Shown: piece by piece, positions 55,279 to 64,000 of the stretch
Layout: each line of letters starts with the position of its first letter
How positions within the stretch are numbered: the stretch's first letter is position 1
Source of the DNA: Bifidobacterium callitrichos DSM 23973
GTDB lineage: Bacteria > Actinomycetota > Actinomycetes > Actinomycetales > Bifidobacteriaceae
Reading direction: 5' to 3'
DNA length: 64,000 bases
NCBI RefSeq assembly: GCF_000741175.1
Contig: NZ_JGYS01000015.1
Location: 1-64,000 of the forward strand
The notes under the pieces: model-generated
Told to the model about the DNA's origin: nothing
Database searches by the model: none
The model's input: the letters and a program-made list of their open reading frames with translations, nothing else
Translations under genes and position numbers: made by a program

Positions 55279-56598
55279 ATGATGTTCAAGCGTTTGTGGA
55301 AGAAATATCTGGCCGCGGTGATGGCGACCGTCGCGCTGACCGTATCCGCCGCATGCGGCAGTTCGGTGGGTGCCTCGGATGCGCCGGTCGTGCCCGCCGA
55401 CGGCGACGTGACCATCCGCCTCAACTGGTGGGGCGGCGACGCCCGCATCAAGGCCACCGAGGAGGCGGTCAAGGGCTTCGAGAAGGAGCATCCGAACATC
55501 CACGTCGATATGGAATACTCCGACTGGACCGGCTACTGGGACAAGCTCGCCGTCCAATCCGCCGGCGGCAACGCCCCGGACGTCATGCAGATGGACGAGC
55601 TCTATCTCGCTTTCTATGGGTCGATGGGCTCCCTGCTCGACCTCGGCAAGACGTCGAAGTACTTGGATCTCGGCACAATGGATGCATCCTTGAAGCAGAT
55701 GGGACAGGTCGAGGGCAAGCAGGTCGCCGTCCCGATGACCACCGCCCAGTACGGCGTCATCGTCAACAACGACGTGCTCGACGAACTCGGACTCGCTCTG
55801 CCGGACACCGAGCGCTGGACATGGGACGAGTTCTCCGACTTCGCGCAACAGGTCGCCGAAAAGTCGAACGGCAAGGCCATCGGCTCGATCGCCCCGAACA
55901 ACGGCTACGGACTGCAGCTGTGGGCCCGCCAGCATGGGGAGAAGCTGTTCGAAGGCAACCGCATCACGATCTCGCCCGAGACGCTGGCGTCGTTCCTCCA
56001 ACTTCCCGCGGACTGGGCGAAGAACGGCATCGAAGGCAGCGCCGAACGATGGAGCGAGAACACCGCCGCGGCCATGAACGACAGTGATTTCGGCAAGGGC
56101 AGGCAGGCGATGATGATCACGCAGGCCACGATGATCACCCCGTACGCCCAGGCCGCCGGAACCGACAACATGACGCTCGTGCCGATGCCGCAGGTGGAAC
56201 CCGGCGCGAAGACCATGTACCTCAAGCCCGGCATGTACTGGACGATCTCCTCGCAGTCTCAGCACCCGGCCGAGGCGGCCATGCTCGTCGACTATCTGCT
56301 CAACGACCGGTCGGCCGGTGAGATCCTCGGGACCGAACGAGGCATCCCCGCCAACAACGACATCCGCAGGTCGTTGGCCGATGAGGCGACCGGAACCGAC
56401 CGCAAGGCGCTCGACTTCGTCGACAAGATCCAACCTACGTTGGGTGATTCCCCGGCGATCACACCGAACGGCGCCTCCGAACTCGACAAGACGATCGTGC
56501 GCTACCAGCAGGATGTCGTCTTCGGCAAGCGCAAGGCGCTGGACGCGGCCAAGGCGATGATCGCCGAACTGCAGGAGTCCATCGACTTCGCGTCGTGA
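55279..56598 (+). CDS. Sugar ABC transporter substrate-binding lipoprotein
   Basis: A 439-residue SBP_bac_1 protein. A lipoprotein signal (ATVALTVSAAC, lipid-modified Cys at about 26) anchors it outside the membrane. The mature protein has the family features VKGFEKEHPNIHVDMEYSDW, YLAFYGSMGSLLDLG and PMYW-like GMYWTISSQSQ. It delivers the substrate to the two permeases upstream. The substrate is not determined; location near a GH115 enzyme suggests a uronic-acid-containing oligosaccharide. Either of the two leading ATG codons could be the start. Confidence 0.93.
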   Translation: MMFKRLWKKYLAAVMATVALTVSAACGSSVGASDAPVVPADGDVTIRLNWWGGDARIKATEEAVKGFEKEHPNIHVDMEYSDWTGYWDKLAVQSAGGNAPDVMQMDELYLAFYGSMGSLLDLGKTSKYLDLGTMDASLKQMGQVEGKQVAVPMTTAQYGVIVNNDVLDELGLALPDTERWTWDEFSDFAQQVAEKSNGKAIGSIAPNNGYGLQLWARQHGEKLFEGNRITISPETLASFLQLPADWAKNGIEGSAERWSENTAAAMNDSDFGKGRQAMMITQATMITPYAQAAGTDNMTLVPMPQVEPGAKTMYLKPGMYWTISSQSQHPAEAAMLVDYLLNDRSAGEILGTERGIPANNDIRRSLADEATGTDRKALDFVDKIQPTLGDSPAITPNGASELDKTIVRYQQDVVFGKRKALDAAKAMIAELQESIDFAS

Positions 56599-56627
56599 GC
56601 GCCTGCGCGGGGCTCGCGACGCAGGGC

Positions 56628-57224
56628 TCAGACGCGGGCGCCGTCGTCGAACTCGTCCTCGCGGGTCTCCTTGTGACCCTTGTGCTGGACGATAAGCCCG
56701 GCGCCGCCGATCAGCACGCACAGGCCGAACACCGTGCCGAGGATGCCGGTGAGCGCGGGGACGAACACCGACCCGATGACGCCGGCAACGCCCGCGACGA
56801 GCAGGATCCAGAAGACGAGCTTCGTGCCCTTGACCGGTCCGATGCTGGGGTTCGGCGGCACGAAGTCATCGCCCTCCGCGTCCATCACGTCATCGGCGTC
56901 CAGCCAGCTGGAACCGGTGAAATCACGCGGCCCGTGGGTCGAACCGGTACGGGAGAAGGAGTCCGGGGCAAGGTCGCGCACATGCAGCAGCTGCTCCTTC
57001 TCCTGACGTTCGGCGTGCTTCTGGAAGCGTTTCGCATTGCGTGAGGAGGCCACGGCGGCGAGATCGTCCTTATGCTCGGCCTCGAACGCCGCCCACGCCT
57101 CGTCGAGATTGCCGAGGTCGGCCGGCTTCGTTGCCGGATCCTTCGCCTTTCCGCAGGCGGCATCGCCATCCGGCGCGGGGTTTGTGCGCTCGTCATCCGC
57201 GTTGGTATTGTTGAGATCAGTCAT
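56628..57224 (-). CDS. Conserved hypothetical membrane protein
   Basis: A 198-residue protein I do not recognise beyond its layout. A long charged cytoplasmic N terminus (with AEHKDDLAAVASSRNAKRFQ and FTGSSWLDADDVM) is followed by two hydrophobic helices near residues 130-175 (LVFWILLVAGVAGVIGSVFV and LTGILGTVFGLCVLIGGAGL) and a short acidic tail. TAGAGT ends 7 nt before ATG 57224, a leaderless arrangement. It is divergent from plsC with a 49-base gap. Confidence 0.75.
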   Translation of the reverse strand: MTDLNNTNADDERTNPAPDGDAACGKAKDPATKPADLGNLDEAWAAFEAEHKDDLAAVASSRNAKRFQKHAERQEKEQLLHVRDLAPDSFSRTGSTHGPRDFTGSSWLDADDVMDAEGDDFVPPNPSIGPVKGTKLVFWILLVAGVAGVIGSVFVPALTGILGTVFGLCVLIGGAGLIVQHKGHKETREDEFDDGARV

Positions 57225-57273
57225 ACCCATCACTCTAATCTGCCGCGGGTGTTTGCGCGGGGAGGGAAACGCA

Positions 57274-57993
57274 GTGCTCTACTGGTTCTTCGTCAAGGTC
57301 TTCGGTCCCATCGCACGTCATCATCTCGGCCCCACCGCCAAGGGTCTGGAGAACATCCCGCGCAAGGGCGGTGCGATCATCGCCGCCAACCATCTCGCCG
57401 TCATCGACGATGCGCTGATCCCGATCACCTGCCCGCGCATGGTGCATTTCATGGGCAAGGCCGAGTACTTCGAGGGCAAAGGCATCAAGGGCAAGTTCAA
57501 GAAGTGGTGGTTCACGTCCGTGGGCGTGTTCCCGGTGGACCGCTCCGGTGGCAACAAGTCGCTCGGCGCGCTCGAGCATGCACGTGAGATCATCGAGGAC
57601 GGCCACCTGTTCGGCATCCACATCGAAGGCACCCGCAGCCCCGACGGTCGCCTGTACAAGGGACACACCGGCGTGGCGCGCCTCGCGCTCGAGACCGGCT
57701 GCCCGATCGTGCCGACCGCGCTCATCGGCTCGGACAAGCTCCAGCCCATCGGCACCACGATCCCGAAGAAGGGACGCACCCAGGTGATCTATGGCAAGCC
57801 GATCAAGGTCGAGAAGAAGGCCGCCGACGAGATCACGCATGACGACCTGCGCGCGTTGACCGACCATCTGACCGCCGAGATCCAGAAGCTCAGCGGTCAG
57901 GAGTACGTGCCCGAATACGCGCAGAAGGTCAAGGCCGAGCTCAAGGCCAAGCAGGAGGCCGAGGCGGCCAAGTCGGCCACCGAAACCGCGTAA
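57274..57993 (+). CDS. plsC: 1-acyl-sn-glycerol-3-phosphate acyltransferase
   Basis: A 239-residue PlsC-type acyltransferase that makes phosphatidic acid at the membrane. Motif I appears as AANHLAVIDDALI (N-H-x4-D, where many members have H-x4-D), and motif III as IHIEGTRSPDG. A GGGGAGGG tract sets the GTG start; the longer open frame upstream is not coding. The C terminus is a Lys/Glu/Ala helix. A perfect terminator follows. Confidence 0.9.
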   Translation: MLYWFFVKVFGPIARHHLGPTAKGLENIPRKGGAIIAANHLAVIDDALIPITCPRMVHFMGKAEYFEGKGIKGKFKKWWFTSVGVFPVDRSGGNKSLGALEHAREIIEDGHLFGIHIEGTRSPDGRLYKGHTGVARLALETGCPIVPTALIGSDKLQPIGTTIPKKGRTQVIYGKPIKVEKKAADEITHDDLRALTDHLTAEIQKLSGQEYVPEYAQKVKAELKAKQEAEAAKSATETA

Positions 57994-58036
57994 GTAGGCA
58001 TCGGCCGGCGAAGTCTGGACGCAGTTTGGACACAGC

Positions 58037-58077
58037 ATGACGAAGGGCGGACCCTTGAAAGGTCCGCCCTTCGTCAT
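58037..58077. terminator. Terminator between plsC and the PASTA kinase gene
   Basis: A perfect 17-bp inverted repeat (ATGACGAAGGGCGGACC and complement) with a 7-base loop between convergent genes. Confidence 0.85.
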
Positions 58078-58113
58078 GTGTCATACGACTCACGATTCAG
58101 CTCGCACGCCGGC

Positions 58114-60444
<2,331 letters not shown>

Positions 60445-60492
60445 AGTGGTTATCGTAGATTCCTCGATGTGCTGGAAATGTCATGAACTACT

Positions 60493-61572
60493 TTACCGGC
60501 CGGCGACGTCCGGCACGAACATCGCGCACATGGCGGTCAGATCCGCCCTGCGATCCGCGTCCAGGCCGCTCGCGTCGATGGCATGGCTCGTCTGGTCCCA
60601 CAACGCCGCGATGCGCGACTTCGAACGGTCGATGGCGCCTGTGGCGCCGAACAGCTCCATGGTTCTGCGCACGTCGTCCTGCGAGCGCGATTCCGCCTCG
60701 AACATCGAGATGAGCTCGGCGCGCCCGTCGGCGTCGGCCGCACCGATGGCGTCGGCCAGCAGCACCGTGCGCTTGCCCTCGCGGATGTCCCCGCCCACCG
60801 GCTTGCCGCTGGATCGGCTCGAACCGATGACGTCGATGAGATCGTCCTCCAGCTGGAACGCCAATCCCAGAGGTCGTCCGATCGCCGTCGCCGTGCGCTC
60901 GGCGTGTTGCGGGTCGCATCCCGATGCGAGCATCGCCAGACGCAGAGGGGCGATCGTCGTATAGCTTGCCGTCTTCCATCGGAACACGCCCAGTGACGCC
61001 TCGACCAGCGCATCGGGATCGTCGAGCGGGGCCTGCTCGACCGCAAGATCAAGCACCTGTCCGATCTCCACCTCGCGCTGCATGGTGAGGAACGCGTCGA
61101 CCAGCTTCGCGGAGTTCGGCAGACTGTGCGCCGCCTCATTGGCGATGGCCACGCATGCGGTGGCCAGCAGGTCGCCGAGCATCAGTCCCAGACCGCGGCC
61201 GATGGCCCTGTCCCCGGTCCAATCCTCCAACGCCTTGTGTGCGCTGGGTCGACCGCGGCGAAGATCGGATTCGTCGATGATGTCGTCATGCACCAGCGCG
61301 GCCGTCTGGAACACCTCGATGGCGCACGCCATGTCCACCATCGCGTCACGGGTCCGTGGTTCGCCGCCGAACGCGTCGTACGCGGTCAGCGCCAGCAGCG
61401 CCCGCAGCCGCTTGCCGCCCTCGCTTGAGGACACGCCCTGGCGGACGACCTCATCCATCACCTTCCGGCATGCGTCGGGGATCTCCTCGCCGTCGGGAAT
61501 TCCGGCCCGTCCCGCCACCAGGGCGGCGATACGGGGCTCGATCAGGGAACGGTCAACGTCGGTTCTGCACAT
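60493..61572 (-). CDS. Polyprenyl diphosphate synthase, GGPP/octaprenyl type
   Basis: A 359-residue all-alpha prenyl elongation enzyme. The first Asp-rich motif is VHDDIIDESDLRRGRP (DDxxD) near residue 97; the second is QLEDDLIDVIG near 245, preceded by KTASYTTIAPL. Product length cannot be set from sequence with confidence. A promoter with TTGTAA, a 17-bp spacer and TAACTT precedes it, with the -10 only 6 nt before the ATG. Confidence 0.9.
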   Translation of the reverse strand: MCRTDVDRSLIEPRIAALVAGRAGIPDGEEIPDACRKVMDEVVRQGVSSSEGGKRLRALLALTAYDAFGGEPRTRDAMVDMACAIEVFQTAALVHDDIIDESDLRRGRPSAHKALEDWTGDRAIGRGLGLMLGDLLATACVAIANEAAHSLPNSAKLVDAFLTMQREVEIGQVLDLAVEQAPLDDPDALVEASLGVFRWKTASYTTIAPLRLAMLASGCDPQHAERTATAIGRPLGLAFQLEDDLIDVIGSSRSSGKPVGGDIREGKRTVLLADAIGAADADGRAELISMFEAESRSQDDVRRTMELFGATGAIDRSKSRIAALWDQTSHAIDASGLDADRRADLTAMCAMFVPDVAGR

Positions 61573-61578
61573 GCCTCT

Positions 61579-61607
61579 AAGTTATCCACAATGCGCCATG
61601 ATTACAA
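61579..61607 (-). promoter_or_regulatory. Promoter of the polyprenyl synthase gene
   Basis: On the minus strand TTGTAA (61607-61602) and TAACTT (61584-61579) are separated by 17 bp. Transcription would start at or within a base or two of the ATG at 61572. Confidence 0.6.
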
Positions 61608-61760
61608 GAACCCGCTATTTCCAAGGTCTTTCGAGGCCTCATCCACAAAGGCGGGAGGTTATGGCGATCGGGCGTCGAACCATTGATACTTGGGGGCGCG
61701 GCCGTCGCGGACATGTCGTCGGTCGCATCCGACAACACGATCATCAAGGAGGATGACACA

Positions 61761-62420
61761 ATGACCAACAGACATGGGAAATGCTGCGACGGCTTCGGCT
61801 TCGACGACATCGATGCCGACGGCATCGAGCCGGTCGACGACGCCTTCATCGAGGACATGACGGAGCATCTGCGCAGCTCCCGGCGCGAGCAGGGGCCGGA
61901 GATGGCCAACCGGCAGTGGATGAACGGTCCTCTCGACTTCTGGCTCGACCATCTCGACGACCACCGTGTCGACCATGACGAGGACGTTCTGGCGGCGCTG
62001 GCGGTGGGTATGGATGAATCGCTCTCGATCCGCGATGCGCTGCTTTTGTCCCTGATGCTCAGGCGGGGGGAGTGCGACCGGGACGTGCTGATGGACGTCA
62101 TCGCCCGCCCGAGCACCCCCGAGGTGGCGACCACCGTCCGTGACATGATGTTCGACCTGTTCGACGACGATCGCGGTCCGGACGTCGAACGCTGCAGGAC
62201 GGGGATCGCGATGTTCTCCTCGATGGGATTGATGATGCCCAGGCGTCTGACCGTACAGCCGCTGGCCTCGATCGCCTACATCCTGTGGTGGCTCGGGGAT
62301 CGCAGGGCGCCGCTCTATGCGCTCCGCAGTCTCGCTGTGGACGACTCCTGCTCGCTGGCGGTGCTGGTGCTGACCGCCGTGAGCAAGGGCGCACGTCCAC
62401 GGGGATGCGCATGCCCGTAG
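61761..62420 (+). CDS. DUF4192 family protein
   Basis: A 219-residue protein resembling actinobacterial DUF4192, of unknown function: SIRDALLLSLMLRRG in the middle and a C-terminal LASIAYILWWLGDRRAPLYA, SLAVDDSCSLAVLVLTAVSKG. AGGAGG with 8-nt spacing supports ATG 61761, although the frame is open 26 codons further upstream. It stands between the polyprenyl synthase and sigA, a usual place for this family in bifidobacteria. Confidence 0.75.
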   Translation: MTNRHGKCCDGFGFDDIDADGIEPVDDAFIEDMTEHLRSSRREQGPEMANRQWMNGPLDFWLDHLDDHRVDHDEDVLAALAVGMDESLSIRDALLLSLMLRRGECDRDVLMDVIARPSTPEVATTVRDMMFDLFDDDRGPDVERCRTGIAMFSSMGLMMPRRLTVQPLASIAYILWWLGDRRAPLYALRSLAVDDSCSLAVLVLTAVSKGARPRGCACP

Positions 62421-62628
62421 CGTGATCCCCTTCCGCGACCGCATCCGCCGCGTCGGTTAGGGCCGAATGGACGTTTCGGATCCGATCGGCGCGACGGATG
62501 CGGTTTTCTCTGCCCGGGAATAATCGTCCCTATGAGGTGGTTTACTCACATAGTTGACGATTTGCCCTTGCCATAAGTATGCCCATGTGGTATATGCGGC
62601 CGGGGCGAGGACCCGCGAGGAGGAAAGT

Positions 62629-64000
62629 TTGGCTACTACGAGCACGACGGCCGGCGACAAGACCGAGGACACCACGGACGAGACCAAGGCCGCCTCCGCC
62701 AAGAAAGCCAGCACCGCACGCAAGACAGCCGCAAGGAAGTCCACCGCGAAGAAGGCTGCGACCGGCAAGACGGCGGCGAAGGGCACGGCCAAGCGCGCCG
62801 GCCGCAAGAAGACGGAGAAGGCGGAGGAGCCCGTCAAGCCCGTGGATGGCGAGGAGCCCGTCGATCAGCTGGAGGATGACGAGGACGACGATCTCGAGGT
62901 CGACGACATCGACGACATCGACGAGGTCGACGGCGAGGACGTCGACGATCCGGACGTGGACGGGGATGACGAGGACTCCGACGACGAATCCGAGGATGAC
63001 GAGGATGAGGACGACGACGAGGAGGACAAGCCCGAAGTCGTCGAGGAGCCCAAGCAGAAGGGCGCCTTCGTCGTGCGCGATGACGACGATGACGACGAGC
63101 CCCGCCGCCGCGGCAAGGCGGGCAACCCGAAGCGTCGCGTGATCACCGCCGGCGCCACCGCGGATCCGGTCAAGGACTACCTCAAGCAGATCGGCCGTGT
63201 GAACCTGTTGAACGCCGAGCAGGAGGTCGACCTGTCCGAGCGCATCGAGGCCGGCCTGTACGCCCAGCATCTGCTGGACACCGAGGGCGACAAGATGGAC
63301 TTCAAGCGCAAGCGCGAGCTCAAGTGGGCCGCGAACGACGGCAAGAAGGCCAAGGACCACCTGCTGGAGGCCAACCTGCGACTGGTCGTCTCGCTCGCCA
63401 AGCGCTACACCGGCCGCGGCATGCTCTTCCTCGACCTCATTCAGGAGGGCAACCTCGGTCTGATCCGCGCGGTCGAGAAGTTCGACTGGAAGAAGGGCTT
63501 CAAGTTCTCCACGTACGCCACGTGGTGGATCCGTCAGGCCATCACCCGAGCCATGGCCGATCAGGCGCGCACCATCCGCGTGCCCGTGCACATGGTCGAG
63601 GTCATCAACAAGCTCTCGCGCGTGCAGCGCCAGATGCTGCAGGATCTGGGACGCGAGCCCACGCCGGACGAGCTGGCCCGCGAGCTCGACATGCCCGTCG
63701 AGAAGGTGCAGGAGGTGCAGAAGTACGGTCGTGAGCCGATCTCGCTGCACACCCCGCTCGGCGAGGACGGCGACTCCGAGTTCGGCGACCTCATCGAGGA
63801 CACCGACGCCATCGCCCCGTCCGACGCCGTCGCGTTCTCCCTGCTGCAGGAGCAGTTCAAGAGCGTGCTGGAGACGCTCTCTCCGCGCGAATCCGGCGTC
63901 ATCAAGATGCGCTATGGCCTGGAGGACGGCCAGCCCAAGACCCTCGACGACATCGGCCGCGTGTACGGCGTGACCCGCGAACGCATCCGCCAGATCGAAT
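62629..64000 (+). CDS. sigA: Principal RNA polymerase sigma factor (partial, runs off the window)
   Basis: The frame from TTG 62629 (GAGGAGG 5 nt before it) stays open to the window edge. Residues 1-70 are Lys/Ala/Thr-rich like a histone tail. Residues about 75-150 are extremely acidic. Region 1.2 starts at [16 protein letters not shown]. Region 2 has [16 protein letters not shown], then [16 protein letters not shown]; region 3 follows, and region 4 ([12 protein letters not shown]) is cut by the window end. This is the housekeeping RpoD/HrdB class. A TTGACG hexamer at 62554-62559 is a possible -35 for its promoter. Confidence 0.93.
   Translation, partial: MATTSTTAGDKTEDTTDETKAASAKKASTARKTAARKSTAKKAATGKTAAKGTAKRAGRKKTEKAEEPVKPVDGEEPVDQLEDDEDDDLEVDDIDDIDEVDGEDVDDPDVDGDDEDSDDESEDDEDEDDDEEDKPEVVEEPKQKGAFVVRDDDDDDEPRRRGKAGNPKRRVITAGATADPVKDYLKQIGRVNLLNAEQEVDLSERIEAGLYAQHLLDTEGDKMDFKRKRELKWAANDGKKAKDHLLEANLRLVVSLAKRYTGRGMLFLDLIQEGNLGLIRAVEKFDWKKGFKFSTYATWWIRQAITRAMADQARTIRVPVHMVEVINKLSRVQRQMLQDLGREPTPDELARELDMPVEKVQEVQKYGREPISLHTPLGEDGDSEFGDLIEDTDAIAPSDAVAFSLLQEQFKSVLETLSPRESGVIKMRYGLEDGQPKTLDDIGRVYGVTRERIRQIE

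Noticed and set aside
62542..63750. Minus-strand frame rich in Val/Leu/Asp opposite sigA
   Set aside because: Shadow of the repetitive Lys- and Asp-rich codons of the sigma factor extension.

Overview
The window is a high-GC actinobacterial chromosome segment, almost certainly from Bifidobacterium. The gene orders leuS-comEA-comEC and miaB-miaA-(fic)-ftsK-pgsA-cinA-clgR-DUF3046-recA-recX-rnpB-hpf-secA fit that genus, as do a corynebacterial-type glycogen synthase and carbohydrate ABC permease/binding-protein genes without their own ATPase. I cannot name the species. There are no rRNA or tRNA genes and no CRISPR array; one structural RNA gene, rnpB, is present.

Layout. 0-2.4 kb: glgA and an ABC ATPase. 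2.5-5.5 kb: a DUF4143 ATPase, then a decayed strip in which an intact mazEF pair sits among remnants of a nitrilase-family enzyme, an AlbA/AAA_4-type protein and an MIT_C-domain protein. 5.7-11.3 kb: leuS and the competence genes comEA and comEC. 11.4-13.5 kb: a DUF262/DUF1524-like/RAMA protein resembling GmrSD-type modification-dependent nucleases. 13.6-16.7 kb: a NarL-type two-component system and a small membrane protein. 16.7-20.3 kb: an inverted-repeat array and a GT2/GT39 glycosyltransferase pair. 20.4-25.2 kb: a Bax-inhibitor-like protein, a DMT transporter, a small alarmone synthetase and an IS607-family element with intact TnpA and TnpB. 25.2-40.4 kb: the housekeeping block (tRNA modification, Fic, FtsK, PgsA, RecA/RecX, RNase P RNA, HPF, SecA). 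40.5-45.5 kb: a TetR regulator divergent from an MMPL transporter and its secreted heptad-repeat partner. 45.5-46.5 kb: a hipBA module whose hipA is gutted but whose hipB and operator array are intact. 46.5-56.6 kb: a carbohydrate region with a LacI regulator fused to a solute-binding-protein domain, a GH115 alpha-glucuronidase, a truncated MFS/GPH transporter, trpD and a sugar ABC operon. 56.6-64 kb: a small membrane protein, plsC, a PASTA kinase, a polyprenyl synthase, DUF4192 and the start of the principal sigma factor.

The most interesting part is 46.5-56.6 kb. A one-component regulator appears to have captured a complete MalE-like binding domain in the cytoplasm. The same triple GGCAAC motif lies at its own promoter (shared with the divergent GH115 gene) and at the promoter of the ABC sugar operon. 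This suggests a small regulon for glucuronic-acid-containing oligosaccharides. A second theme is translation initiation: at least ten genes have a TANNNT -10 element 6-9 nt before the start codon, which predicts leaderless mRNAs and resolves several ambiguous starts.
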